A stretch of DNA of 64,000 nt from Archangium minus (GTDB lineage Bacteria > Myxococcota > Myxococcia > Myxococcales > Myxococcaceae): assembly GCF_044360475.1 (NCBI RefSeq), contig NZ_CP043494.1, positions 12,090,001 to 12,154,000 of the forward strand, given 5' to 3'. The notes below the pieces were generated by a model. It did not search any database and was not told the origin of the DNA. It was given only the letters and a program-made list of their open reading frames with translations. This document shows, piece by piece, positions 37,055 to 46,982 of the stretch; position 1 is the stretch's first letter; every line of letters begins with the position of its first letter. The translations under genes were made by a program, and so were the position numbers.

Positions 37055-38263
37055 ATGAAGAAGACACTCATGGCAGTGACCCTGCTCGCCGCCGGCGCCA
37101 GTCAGGCGTCGGGCCTCGCCATCGACACCCAGAGTGGCCGAGCCACTGGCATGGGCTCGACGGGGGTGGCGAGCGCAAAAGACTCCTCGGCCATCTTCTA
37201 CAACCCGGCAGGCATCCTGGGCGTGAACAAGCTCGACGCCCAGCTCGGAGATGCGCTCATCCTCGTCAACCTGGGATTCACCCCTGAAGGGGGCGCGGAG
37301 CAAAGCCAAAACACCGTCTCCCCTCCGCCGCACGCCTATTTTGTCTACAAGTTCACCGAGCAGTTGGGTGCGGGCGTGGGTGTCTTCACGCCCTTCGGTG
37401 CCAACAGCCGGTGGCCCGATGACTTCGTGGGGCGGCAGATCGCCATCGCGTCGTCGGTGACCACCTTCGACATCAATCCGACACTGGGCTTCGCGCCCGT
37501 GAAGTGGCTGCGGATTGGCGCGGGCGCGCAGATCGTCTACGGCATGGTGGAGGTCGAGCGCCGGCTCGTCTTCGGCGCCGGCATCCCCGAGGGCTCGTTG
37601 CAGCTGACGACCGACACCTGGGGCTTCGGCTTCAACGCGGGCGTGCAGGCAGACCTGGTGCCCGGGATGCTCACCCTCGGCGCCACATACCGCAGCCGGG
37701 TGGGGATGGACACGGAGGGTGACGCGGACTTCGAGGGCGTCCCGCCGGGCCTCCCAGCACCCATTGCCGCGTCGCTCGTGGATCAACCCGTCACCCTGGA
37801 CGTCACCATGCCAGCCACGGTGGGGCTCGGTCTGGCCTTCACCCCGACCCAACGGCTGACGCTGGCCTTCGATGCCAACTGGGTGGAGTGGTCCACCATC
37901 CAGGAGCTTTTGTTCCAGTTCCAGACAGTCCCCGCGCTCAGCGAGCCGGCCCCCAAGCGGTGGAGCGACAGGTGGAACTTCCACATCGGCGGGGAGTACA
38001 AGGCCACGGACGCCCTGGCGCTGCGCCTGGGCTTCATCTACGACCCAACCCCCACCCCCGAGGAGACGCTCACGCCGGACCTGCCGGACGCCGACCGTCT
38101 GAACTTCTCGGCGGGCCTTGGCTACGCCCTCTCGAATTTCCGGGCGGACCTGGGCTACCAGTTCGTCATGCTCCAGGACCAGCGCAGCACCGCCGAGGAG
38201 CTGCCCGGTACCTACAGCGGCTCGGCCCATGTGATTGGCCTGACGCTGGGTTACTCGCAGTGA
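37055..38263 (+). CDS. FadL/TodX-type outer-membrane hydrophobic-compound transporter
   Basis: The 402-residue product has a signal peptide (1-18), then SGLAIDTQSGRATGMGSTGVASAKDSSAIFYNPAGI, the N-terminal plug-like signature of the OmpP1/FadL/TodX family, followed by about 14 amphipathic strands to the C-terminal GLTLGYSQ. FadL proteins pass long-chain fatty acids or other hydrophobic molecules laterally out of the outer membrane. It is the likely uptake route in a lipid-using predator. An inverted repeat lies upstream and a hairpin follows. Confidence 0.9.
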   Translation: MKKTLMAVTLLAAGASQASGLAIDTQSGRATGMGSTGVASAKDSSAIFYNPAGILGVNKLDAQLGDALILVNLGFTPEGGAEQSQNTVSPPPHAYFVYKFTEQLGAGVGVFTPFGANSRWPDDFVGRQIAIASSVTTFDINPTLGFAPVKWLRIGAGAQIVYGMVEVERRLVFGAGIPEGSLQLTTDTWGFGFNAGVQADLVPGMLTLGATYRSRVGMDTEGDADFEGVPPGLPAPIAASLVDQPVTLDVTMPATVGLGLAFTPTQRLTLAFDANWVEWSTIQELLFQFQTVPALSEPAPKRWSDRWNFHIGGEYKATDALALRLGFIYDPTPTPEETLTPDLPDADRLNFSAGLGYALSNFRADLGYQFVMLQDQRSTAEELPGTYSGSAHVIGLTLGYSQ

Positions 38264-38300
38264 CGCGCGCAGCCTGCTAGAGGACTCGGGTGAGGATGGG

Positions 38301-38324
38301 GCCCGGCACCACCGTGTGCCGGGC
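38301..38324 (+). terminator. terminator after the FadL gene
   Basis: GCCCGGCAC and GTGCCGGGC form a perfect 9-bp stem with a 6-base loop, followed by TTCGTCATTT. Confidence 0.7.
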
Positions 38325-38353
38325 TTCGTCATTTCCTCGAGAGGTTGAAGGAC

Positions 38354-39634
<1,281 letters not shown>

Positions 39635-39644
39635 CAGCGCTCCG

Positions 39645-40400
39645 TCAGGAGGCCTGGCGAGCGAACACCAGGAAGTATTGGTCCGGGAGGAAGTCGTGCG
39701 TCCCGGTCTGCTGGTAGCCCGCCGCCTCCAGCTCCTTCCGCACCTGCTCGGCCGTCAGCTTGTGCTCCCGCGGCGGCCCCTTCGGCGAGTCCTCGCGGTA
39801 GTCGATGACCACCACACGGCCCCCGGGCCTCAGCTTCTCCCCCAGCTTCTTCAGGTACGTCACCCGGTCGTTGATGTGGTGGTACGTGTCCACGATGAGC
39901 GCCACGTCCACCGGCTCCGGCAGCTTTGGATCCGCTGGCTCGCCTAGCACTGGCTCCAGGTTGTTCACGCCCTCGCGCTTCGCGCGCTCGCCCAGGTAAC
40001 GCGCCATGTCCGGCTCGATGTCCACGCCGTACACGCGCCCCTGTGGCACCGCCCGCGCCAGCCTCACCGCGAAGTAGCCCGTCCCCGCTCCTATGTCCGC
40101 TACCTTCGCGTCCGCCGGCAGCTCCAGCGCCCTCACCACTTCGTCCGGCTTCTGCCACGCGTCTCGCTCCGGGTCATCGAAGCGCTTCGCCCACTCCTCC
40201 GCGTCCTCGAAGCGGTGCGGCATCCCTCCGTGGTGCTCCCCGTGTCTGTGTCCGTGTCCTTGCCCGTGCCCGTGCCCGTGTCCTTGCCCGTGCTGGGTGT
40301 GGGTTTGGGCGTCGCTTCCGTGCTTGCAGGCGGTGAGCGACAGGAGCGCCGCGGTGAAAAGGGCTCGCAGGGCTCGGGGGGGAATGATGCTCGCGGTCAT
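39645..40400 (-). CDS. exported SAM-type methyltransferase lipoprotein with His-rich tract
   Basis: The 251-residue product has a lipoprotein signal (LLSLTAC, Cys25), then a His/Gly-rich segment (residues 34-59), then a complete class I methyltransferase domain with VADIGAGTGYFAVRLA (about 103-118) and the acidic VYGVDIEPDM. Its closest matches by eye are cytosolic methyltransferases, so export is odd: SAM is not expected outside the cytosol. The His-rich tract may bind Zn, Ni or Cu. The ATG at 40400 is preferred because GGAGG lies seven bases upstream. It may have lost methyl transfer and serve as a metal-binding surface protein. Confidence 0.75.
   Translation of the reverse strand: MTASIIPPRALRALFTAALLSLTACKHGSDAQTHTQHGQGHGHGHGQGHGHRHGEHHGGMPHRFEDAEEWAKRFDDPERDAWQKPDEVVRALELPADAKVADIGAGTGYFAVRLARAVPQGRVYGVDIEPDMARYLGERAKREGVNNLEPVLGEPADPKLPEPVDVALIVDTYHHINDRVTYLKKLGEKLRPGGRVVVIDYREDSPKGPPREHKLTAEQVRKELEAAGYQQTGTHDFLPDQYFLVFARQAS
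40230..40301 (-). repeat. His/Gly-rich coding repeat in the exported methyltransferase
   Basis: Repeated CAC-GGG-CAC-GGG-type codons encode HGHGHG stretches in residues 34-57. This is a possible metal-binding tract and a possible slippage site. Confidence 0.6.
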
Positions 40401-40535
40401 CTTGGCTGCCTCCATTCTCAGGGGCGCCCGAGCCTAGTCCTCTGCTCGCTTGTGTCCACGGGTCGTGAGGCCACAGCGATGGATATACCCTCACCCCGAC
40501 CCTCTCCCAGAGGGAGAGGGAGGGGATTCGCGGGG

Positions 40536-42098
40536 TCACGGCTCTGGGAAGATGAGCAGGCCTCTCGATGTGTCGATGACGTAGATGTACCCGTCTCCTG
40601 GGACTCGCATCCCGATCGCCCCGTCGTAGAAGCTTTCTCCTCGGCCCGGATCCGTCTCCCGATAGGTGTTGTAGTACGCCACCTCCTTCGGGTTCTCCGG
40701 CTCCGAGACGTCCAGCACCCTCACCCCGTGCTGGTAATGCGCGATGTAGAGCCGCTCCCCCTTCAACACCATGTTGTGGATGGAGGCGTTCGCTTCCAGC
40801 TTGTACTCGCCTATCCGCTTCGGGCTCGTCGGGTCCGTCACGTCCAGCACCCTCAAGTGCGCTCCCCAGTTCTCCCCTCCCTCGAACGCGATGAGCCGCT
40901 CCCCGAACTTCCCCACTGCGTTCGCGTGACTCGTTGCGTATGCGTAGGCGAACGAGCCCAGTCTCTTCGGGTGCTCCGGGTCCCTCACGTCCACGATGAG
41001 GTACCCGCTCGACCAGTGGTTGATGTACAGCCGCCCCTCGAAGGCCAGCGCGTCATGCGGGTAGCCCACCTCATAAGGACTCTCGACCGCTCCCGGCACC
41101 GCGTACTCGCCCAGCAGCCTCGGCGCGGTGGGCTCCTGAATGTCGAAGATGAGCGTCTTCGGCTGCGGGCTCGGCGACATGCCGTACAGCCGGTCCCCTT
41201 CCACGAAGACGGTGTGCACGTCGATCGGCCCCGTCCCCGGGAAGCTGCGCACCTGCTGCGGCTCCGCGGGGTTCGTGATGTCGAAGACCACCACCCCCGT
41301 GTCCGCGCTCGCCACGTAGAGCGCGTTCCCCTTCGCCCACGCCCCATTCCAGTAGTTATCCGTCGGCAGGCTGATCCGCTTCTTCAACACCGGGGCTGAC
41401 TTGTCGCTCACGTCGAACACCGTGAGGCCCCCCGGCTCGTCCCCCTTTGAGGTGGACACCACGTACGCATGGCCCTGCGTCACGTAGATGTCCACGGGCT
41501 TGCCCTGCTCCACGAACGACTCGGACACCAGCCGCAACCCGGAGGACTCCGCCTCACCCGCTCGCCGCTCCCACTTCACCGCCATGAAGGTGCCCACGCC
41601 GGAGAGGCTGCCATTGCGGCACGTGACGTAGCAGCCGTACAGCCGGTTGCTCTCGGCGCGGCAGCCCACCAGCGAGGTGCGCCTGGACACATTCAAGGAG
41701 GGCCTCCGCGTGATCGACAGGAAGAAGCGGTCCGCCTCCACCCGACGCTCTGTCGGCGCTCCTCCCAGGAAGGAGTCGAGGCTCCCGTCTCCCGAAATGC
41801 GGAAGGAGCCCGAGTCGATGTACGGCGGCTCGTGATCAGTCCGGTACACCACGGTGTAGATGCCGTCTCGCGGGAGGCTGGCCAATGAGGCCGTGTCGCA
41901 CCCGATGCGCTCGAAGGACGCCTCATCCCCACAGGTGTGCGCGGAGTCATAAGACAGTCCGCACACGGCGTAACGGCCGGGATCCACCCAGTCCGTCTCG
42001 GACGACACCGGAGGCGTCGGTTTCTCCTCTTCGCGGCAACCCGACAACGACAGGCTTCCCATGACCAGGACAGCCCAGGTGCTCCACATTCCTCTCAT
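40536..42098 (-). CDS. LVIVD-repeat beta-propeller lipoprotein
   Basis: The 520-residue product has a lipoprotein signal (SLSLSGC, Cys21), a Cys-containing N-terminal domain (about 25-200) and then repeated blades of the LVIVD type (VFDVSDKSAPVL, VFDITNPAEPQQV, IFDIQEPTAPRL, IVDVRDPEHPKRL, VLDVTDPTSPKRI, VLDVSEPENPKEV). LVIVD proteins are surface propellers of unknown role, often near cytochromes. It is divergent from the Asp-box/cytochrome operon at 42289 and shares its 190-base promoter region, so a joint role at the cell surface is likely. Confidence 0.85.
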   Translation of the reverse strand: MRGMWSTWAVLVMGSLSLSGCREEEKPTPPVSSETDWVDPGRYAVCGLSYDSAHTCGDEASFERIGCDTASLASLPRDGIYTVVYRTDHEPPYIDSGSFRISGDGSLDSFLGGAPTERRVEADRFFLSITRRPSLNVSRRTSLVGCRAESNRLYGCYVTCRNGSLSGVGTFMAVKWERRAGEAESSGLRLVSESFVEQGKPVDIYVTQGHAYVVSTSKGDEPGGLTVFDVSDKSAPVLKKRISLPTDNYWNGAWAKGNALYVASADTGVVVFDITNPAEPQQVRSFPGTGPIDVHTVFVEGDRLYGMSPSPQPKTLIFDIQEPTAPRLLGEYAVPGAVESPYEVGYPHDALAFEGRLYINHWSSGYLIVDVRDPEHPKRLGSFAYAYATSHANAVGKFGERLIAFEGGENWGAHLRVLDVTDPTSPKRIGEYKLEANASIHNMVLKGERLYIAHYQHGVRVLDVSEPENPKEVAYYNTYRETDPGRGESFYDGAIGMRVPGDGYIYVIDTSRGLLIFPEP

Positions 42099-42288
42099 GT
42101 GTGCGCTCCCCCTTCGTGGCTCCGGTCGTACACGATACCGCTCCCTGTGACCCGCAGCGCCCGGCCCCGGCGCATGCCCGGACAACGAGCGAGCGACGGA
42201 CACATATCGGGTCCTCCAAAAGAGACGCCGGTATACCGTGGGCCCTGCGACGTTTATCGTGCGGTCTCCGTCCACGGAGTGCTTCGCC

Positions 42289-43683
42289 ATGAAACGCCTG
42301 ACCTCGCTCTGCCGCGGATGGGTGCTGCTGCCACTCGCGCTACACGCCCCCTCCGCTCTCGCGCACCTGGGGTACCCTGACACCACCAGCGTCAGCATCC
42401 GCCGCGACCACCCCGAGGACATGTTCGTCGGCGCCACCTTCGGCGCGGTCGTCTCCCGTGACAGCGGCAAGAGCTGGAATTGGGTTTGCCCCGAGGCCAT
42501 GGGCTACGGCGGCTGGCGCCCCGAGACCTTCCTCTGGCAGCCCGACGGCACCCTGCTCGCGGCCACTGGCGCGGACCTCATTCGCTCGCGCAATGGGGGC
42601 TGCACCTGGGAGTCGCACCCCTTCTTCAAGCCCAAGGGCCTGTGGCCCATGAGCCTGGCGTCCCCGGCGTCCAACCCCTCGCGCCTGTGGGTGTCGACGG
42701 GCCGCGCCGCCTCGCCCAATGGCCTCTACCGCAGCGACGACAGCGGCGAGACGTTCATCCCCACCACCCTGCAGAGCAACACCCCCGACAAGAATGACAA
42801 CGCCGTCTTCACCTCCGTGAAGGTGGCGCCCTCGGACACGCGGCGCCTCTACGTCTCCGGCAGCACCCCCGAGGGTCTGCGCCTCTATCGCAGCGCGGAC
42901 GAGGGCGTGACCTGGGAGGAAATTCCCCAGCCCTTCCCCGAGTACTCGAGCCCCTCGCGGGCGTATGACTTCTTCGTCCTGCGGGTGGCCGACAATGATC
43001 CGGACCACCTCTGGGCGCGCGTCTCCTGGCAGGGCTGGACGTACGTGCTGGAGAGCCGGGACGGCGGCCACACCTTCCGCTCCATCCTCCACCCGAAGAA
43101 CCAGGAACACGACGGCATCGACGAGTACCTCATGGGCATCGAGGTCTCCGCCGATGCGAAGACCCTCTGGGCCGCCACCCCCACGCGCCTCTTCCGCCTG
43201 CGCGAGGGAGACACCGTCGCCACCCTCCTGTCGCTGCCTGACGGCAACGCCTGCGTGGAGCGCCAAGGCGATGTCCTCTTCGTCTGCGGCGCCACCCGGG
43301 TACACGACTGGGCCCTGGCCACCACTCGGGACGAGGGAAATACGTACACGACCCTCCTCAACCTGCCCGACCTCAAGCCCCCCTCTTGCCCCGCTGGAAC
43401 TCCGGCGCATGACATCTGCATGCCGCGCTGGCCCCAGTTCGCATCTCAGCCCGACATCGGCGCCGACCCGAGCATCCCGGGAACGGATGGCGGGACCCCC
43501 CCGGACGCGGGCTCGCCGGACTCGGGCACCCCGGACGCGGGCCCGTCCGAGCCTCCCCCCGTGACGCCTACTGATCCCCCCAAGAAGCCTGGGTGCTCGT
43601 CTACTGGAGGACTCGTGCCCGCGGCCGCCTTCTTCGTGCTCACTACCCTCCGCCGCTCGCGGCGGCGCAACCCGGAGAACTGA
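42289..43683 (+). CDS. Asp-box (BNR) protein with MYXO-CTERM-type sorting tail
   Basis: The 464-residue product has a signal peptide (1-25) and six Asp-box loops (SRDSGKSW, SRNGGCTW, SDDSGETF, SADEGVTW, SRDGGHTF, TRDEGNTY) forming a seven-bladed-propeller-like fold. A linker of repeated Pro-Asp-Ala-Gly and then KKPGCSS plus a hydrophobic segment and RRSRRR follow. That tail is the MYXO-CTERM surface-sorting signal of myxobacteria, so the protein is displayed on the outer surface. It leads an operon with a lipoprotein (4-base gap), a YncE-like propeller and a cytochrome c. A GTG at 42238 would hide the signal peptide. Confidence 0.85.
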   Translation: MKRLTSLCRGWVLLPLALHAPSALAHLGYPDTTSVSIRRDHPEDMFVGATFGAVVSRDSGKSWNWVCPEAMGYGGWRPETFLWQPDGTLLAATGADLIRSRNGGCTWESHPFFKPKGLWPMSLASPASNPSRLWVSTGRAASPNGLYRSDDSGETFIPTTLQSNTPDKNDNAVFTSVKVAPSDTRRLYVSGSTPEGLRLYRSADEGVTWEEIPQPFPEYSSPSRAYDFFVLRVADNDPDHLWARVSWQGWTYVLESRDGGHTFRSILHPKNQEHDGIDEYLMGIEVSADAKTLWAATPTRLFRLREGDTVATLLSLPDGNACVERQGDVLFVCGATRVHDWALATTRDEGNTYTTLLNLPDLKPPSCPAGTPAHDICMPRWPQFASQPDIGADPSIPGTDGGTPPDAGSPDSGTPDAGPSEPPPVTPTDPPKKPGCSSTGGLVPAAAFFVLTTLRRSRRRNPEN

Positions 43684-43687
43684 CGAC

Positions 43688-44311
43688 ATGAACGTGAGAC
43701 ACCTGAGCACTGCCTGTGTAGCCGCCCTCGCCCTGGTCACGTCTGCCTGTGGGAAGGACCCCGTCGAGTGCCCGGAGCCCCTCTATGGCGGCGGGGCCAC
43801 CGACGAGGCCTGGCACGCCATGGTGGATGTGAAGACGAAGCCCATCGACTCCTCCCGCGCCGTCACCCTCCTCTCGCCCTCCGAGGGTGAGGTGTACGCG
43901 GCCGATTCCGCCCCGCCCACCTGGCAGTGGACCTCTCCACTGGAGGCCTCACTCTCGCGTCCTCACGCCCAGGGTGCACTCGCCTTCCAGGCCGCCCCCC
44001 GCCCTTCCCGCTCCTTCACCGCGTGGCTCGGCGAGCTGCTCGTCCCCACGGCCCATGCGCACCTGCCTCCGTACACGGGTGACCTCTATTGGGTGGAGAT
44101 CTCCACTCCCGGCGCCGAGTGCCCCGTGGCCCAGGTGCTGACCTCGGAGCTGTCGTGGCAGCTCGACGCCAACACGTGGGCCGAGCTGGGTAAGCACGCG
44201 GGCAAGGACCTCTCCGTGCAGGTGATGAGCGCCTACCTCGTGCAGAACCGCGTCACCGAGGGCCCCTTCCGCCTCGCCACGCCGCGCAAGTTCCGCCGAG
44301 GTGCACAGTGA
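43688..44311 (+). CDS. lipoprotein in the surface propeller/cytochrome operon
   Basis: The 207-residue product has lipobox VTSAC (Cys21), a CPEPLYGGGATDEAW region and a strand-rich domain (about 55-195) with YTGDLYWVEISTPGAECPVAQVL. The fold may be a beta-sandwich. It starts four bases after the Asp-box gene stop and its stop overlaps the GTG of the next gene (GTGA). I do not recognise the family; operon position suggests a small adaptor of the surface module. Confidence 0.65.
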   Translation: MNVRHLSTACVAALALVTSACGKDPVECPEPLYGGGATDEAWHAMVDVKTKPIDSSRAVTLLSPSEGEVYAADSAPPTWQWTSPLEASLSRPHAQGALAFQAAPRPSRSFTAWLGELLVPTAHAHLPPYTGDLYWVEISTPGAECPVAQVLTSELSWQLDANTWAELGKHAGKDLSVQVMSAYLVQNRVTEGPFRLATPRKFRRGAQ

Positions 44312-45522
44312 AGCGCCGCCTGCTCACGCTGCTCGCCCCACTCGCGCTCGGGGCGTGCACGAGCTCGGAGGTGCCGGAGCTCGACTACTCCATTGAGCAG
44401 CCGTGGCCCTCGGGACCGGAGCTGCCCCCGGTGGGCAACGGGCGCATCATCATCACCAACAGCATGGACGACACGCTGAGCCTGCTGGACCTGGACACGA
44501 TGCTCTCGCCGAGCTGGGGCGAGCTGGCGCGCCTCCCGGTGGGGCTCAACCCCGTGGAGCTGGAGGGACCGCACCACTCCGCCATCTCTCCGCGCGGGGA
44601 CTACTACTACGTGGGCCTCTCCTACTACGTGCCCGGCGCGGGCTCGGGTCCGCACGGGGCACACGGCAGCGGGACCGCGGATGGCTACTGCCTCAAGCTG
44701 GATGCGAAGACCAACCGGCTGGTGGGCTCGGTGCGCGTGGACCGCAACCCGGGAGATCTCATCATCAGCGCGGACGGCCGCACGCTGTACCAGACGCACT
44801 TCGACATGCTGAAGATCACCGAGGTGGCGAGCCGCGGCGGCCCCGAGAGCGAAATGAACGCCCGCCTGGCCATCCTCGACGCGGACACCCTGACGCGCAA
44901 GGCGATGGTGCCAGTGTGCCCCGCGCCGCATGCGGTGCGGCTGTCCCCGGACGGGACGCGGGCCTATGTCGCCTGCATCTCGGACGAGGTCGCCGTGGTG
45001 CAACTGGACAAGGACAACCTCGTCACCCCCATCAAGATGCCCAACGCAGGCTCTGCCCTGGCGCCGAAGCACGAGCCGTACGCGCTCACCCTGTCGCCCA
45101 CGGATGGCGCGGTCTGGGTGAGCTCGCTCAAGAGCCGCACGGTGCACTACCTGGACCCCGTGACCCTCCAGGTGGTGCCAGAGCGGGCCATCTACGGTCT
45201 GCGAGGCTCGCCCATGTTTGGCGTCGTCAGCCCGGATGGCCGCACGCTCTACATGCCCTACCAGAGCGTGGACGCGGTGGCCGTCATCGACACCGCCACG
45301 TCCAAGGTGACGCAGGAGATTCACCTCTCGACCGAGGGCTGCATCAACGTGCACCAGGTGGAGCTGACACCCGACGGCAAGCACGCGCTCGCGGTCTGCG
45401 AGGGCGACCACCAGGGCCCGGGCACGCTGCATGTGCTGAACCTGGAGGCAGGCACTGTGGAGAAGACGGTGACGGTGGGAATCTTCCCGGACTCGGTGGC
45501 CATCCTGCGGGGGACGCCATGA
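44308..45522 (+). CDS. YncE-like seven-bladed beta-propeller lipoprotein
   Basis: The 404-residue product has lipobox LGAC (Cys17) and repeated blades with VVSPDGRTLYM, LSPDGTRAYVACISD, ADGRTLYQTH and LTPDGKHALAVCEGD loops, typical of the YncE/40-residue YVTN repeat family of surface propellers. It begins with a GTG overlapping the previous stop and overlaps the next gene start as ATGA. In related operons YncE-like proteins sit with cytochromes or metallo-proteins, so a ligand- or metal-sensing role in electron transfer is likely but not shown. Confidence 0.8.
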   Translation: MKRRLLTLLAPLALGACTSSEVPELDYSIEQPWPSGPELPPVGNGRIIITNSMDDTLSLLDLDTMLSPSWGELARLPVGLNPVELEGPHHSAISPRGDYYYVGLSYYVPGAGSGPHGAHGSGTADGYCLKLDAKTNRLVGSVRVDRNPGDLIISADGRTLYQTHFDMLKITEVASRGGPESEMNARLAILDADTLTRKAMVPVCPAPHAVRLSPDGTRAYVACISDEVAVVQLDKDNLVTPIKMPNAGSALAPKHEPYALTLSPTDGAVWVSSLKSRTVHYLDPVTLQVVPERAIYGLRGSPMFGVVSPDGRTLYMPYQSVDAVAVIDTATSKVTQEIHLSTEGCINVHQVELTPDGKHALAVCEGDHQGPGTLHVLNLEAGTVEKTVTVGIFPDSVAILRGTP

Positions 45523-46214
45523 GGTGGCTGGGATTGGGCGCAGCGCTGCTCGCAGTCGGCTGTGGCCCCACACCCGCGGCGGAGTACGGCGAGGAGCTGT
45601 TCAACGACCCGACGCTCTCGACGAGTCAGTACAACACCTTCTCGTGCGCCACGTGCCACGCCACGACGGCCACGCCTCCCTCGGACAAGGTGTACTCAGG
45701 GCTCTCACTGCACAACGTGGCCTCCCGTCCTCACTGGTGGGGCGGCTACGAGACGCGCCTGCTGGACGCGGTGAACTTCTGCTACACGGCCTTCATGCGC
45801 GGCGTCACCCCGCTCGCGCCCGAGGACCCCAAGAGCCGCGCCCTCTACGAGTACCTGGTGAGCCTCAGCCCGGACGCGAGCGCGCCCGCGCAGCCCTTCA
45901 CCCTCGTCAAGGACATCACCGACGTCCCCCGGGGGAACCGCCAGCGAGGCGAGGTCGTGTACCGCGCCGCCTGTCAGGACTGTCACGGGGAGGCCCACAC
46001 CGGCAAGGGCAGGCCCTCGGAGCTCTCCCCCATCCTCCCCGAGGTCTCTCAGGAGTACGGCACGCTCTTCCCCAACGTGCCCCCGGGGCTGGTGTTCATC
46101 GAGAAGGTACGACACGGCCGCTTCTTCGGCGTGGGTGGAAACATGCCGCCCTACAGCCGCGAAGCCATGTCTGACGAGGACCTGGGTGCCTTGCTTACGT
46201 TTCTCGACCTCTAG
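45519..46214 (+). CDS. diheme c-type cytochrome lipoprotein
   Basis: The 231-residue product has lipobox AVGC (Cys15) and two heme-binding CxxCH motifs: CATCH (43-47) and CQDCH (152-156). Met in GNMPP (about 212) and Met93 are likely axial ligands. The two-domain layout is like other class I diheme cytochromes in the periplasm. It overlaps the YncE-like gene by ATGA, so the propellers and the cytochrome are made together, which suggests a surface or periplasmic electron-transfer complex. Confidence 0.88.
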   Translation: MRWLGLGAALLAVGCGPTPAAEYGEELFNDPTLSTSQYNTFSCATCHATTATPPSDKVYSGLSLHNVASRPHWWGGYETRLLDAVNFCYTAFMRGVTPLAPEDPKSRALYEYLVSLSPDASAPAQPFTLVKDITDVPRGNRQRGEVVYRAACQDCHGEAHTGKGRPSELSPILPEVSQEYGTLFPNVPPGLVFIEKVRHGRFFGVGGNMPPYSREAMSDEDLGALLTFLDL

Positions 46215-46251
46215 AATCAGACACCGCATGTCATTGTAATTCTTCACTGTT

Positions 46252-46282
46252 GGCGCCATGAACACTCTCCCATCGTGGCGCC
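46252..46282. repeat. inverted repeat after the cytochrome gene
   Basis: GGCGCCA and TGGCGCC are perfect inverted repeats with a 17-base spacer, 37 bases after the cytochrome stop and 64 bases before the next ATG. Either a terminator or an operator. Confidence 0.35.
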
Positions 46283-46346
46283 CACACAACAATGACTTCC
46301 ATGATAAGAATGCAGGAACACCGCAACACGCGTGGGAGAACCCCCA

Positions 46347-46961
46347 ATGAACAGCACTTCGACGGCGCAGTCTGCCCAGGGACTCGGCTCGCAGAAGGAG
46401 CTTGAGCAACGACTGGCAGTGGTTGGACCCAAGGACACCACGCGAGGGTTCCTCTTCGTCGCCGCGCTGGAGCTCGTGAAGGCAGAGGGGAGCGCGGACG
46501 CCCTGAAGCGCTGCATGGAGGCCGCGGGCAACACGAACTTCACGGCCTTCTTCTCTTACCCTGTGGCCACCATGTTGAAGCTGAGCTACGCCGCCGCGCG
46601 GGAGCTGAGCGGCAAGTACAACGGCTTCGATGGCGCGATGCAGCAACTGGGCTTCCGCGCCGCGCCCCGCTTCCTGGAGTCCACCACGGGCAAGATGCTG
46701 CTGTCGCTGGTGGGGAAGGATCCCAAGCGGCTCATCGACAGCATGCCCAGCGCCTACAAGGCGGCGTGGGACCACGGCACCTGCTCGCTGACGTGGAACG
46801 GGCCCAAGAGTGGCCGGCTCACCTACGTCAACGCCGTGCCCGTCGCCTACTTCTCCGGCTCGGTGCTGCAGATTCTCTCGGCCGCGCAGCTCAAGAACGC
46901 GCAGGCCATTGGCCGGCAGACGAGCCTCACCGAGTTCACGGTGGACTTCTCCTGGGAGTAG
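46347..46961 (+). CDS. DUF2378 (TIGR02265) family protein
   Basis: The 204-residue cytosolic protein matches the myxobacterial DUF2378 family in layout: KDTTRGFLFVAALELVK near the start, FTAFFSYPVATMLKLSYAAA, a conserved FLESTTGKMLLSL and GKDPKRLIDSMPSAYKA. The family is found in many copies in myxobacteria and its role is unknown. GGGAG lies 9 bases before the ATG. It converges on the terpene synthase gene. Conserved Trp and Phe residues suggest an alpha-beta fold. Confidence 0.85.
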   Translation: MNSTSTAQSAQGLGSQKELEQRLAVVGPKDTTRGFLFVAALELVKAEGSADALKRCMEAAGNTNFTAFFSYPVATMLKLSYAAARELSGKYNGFDGAMQQLGFRAAPRFLESTTGKMLLSLVGKDPKRLIDSMPSAYKAAWDHGTCSLTWNGPKSGRLTYVNAVPVAYFSGSVLQILSAAQLKNAQAIGRQTSLTEFTVDFSWE

Positions 46962-46982
46962 GCGCGCCCGGCGCGCGGGGGC

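Noticed and set aside
40230..40301. short tandem DNA repeat that looked like a CRISPR or satellite
   Set aside because: It encodes the His/Gly tract of the exported methyltransferase and has no spacers.
43481..43560. tandem repeat candidate
   Set aside because: It encodes the Pro-Asp-Ala-Gly linker before the MYXO-CTERM tail.
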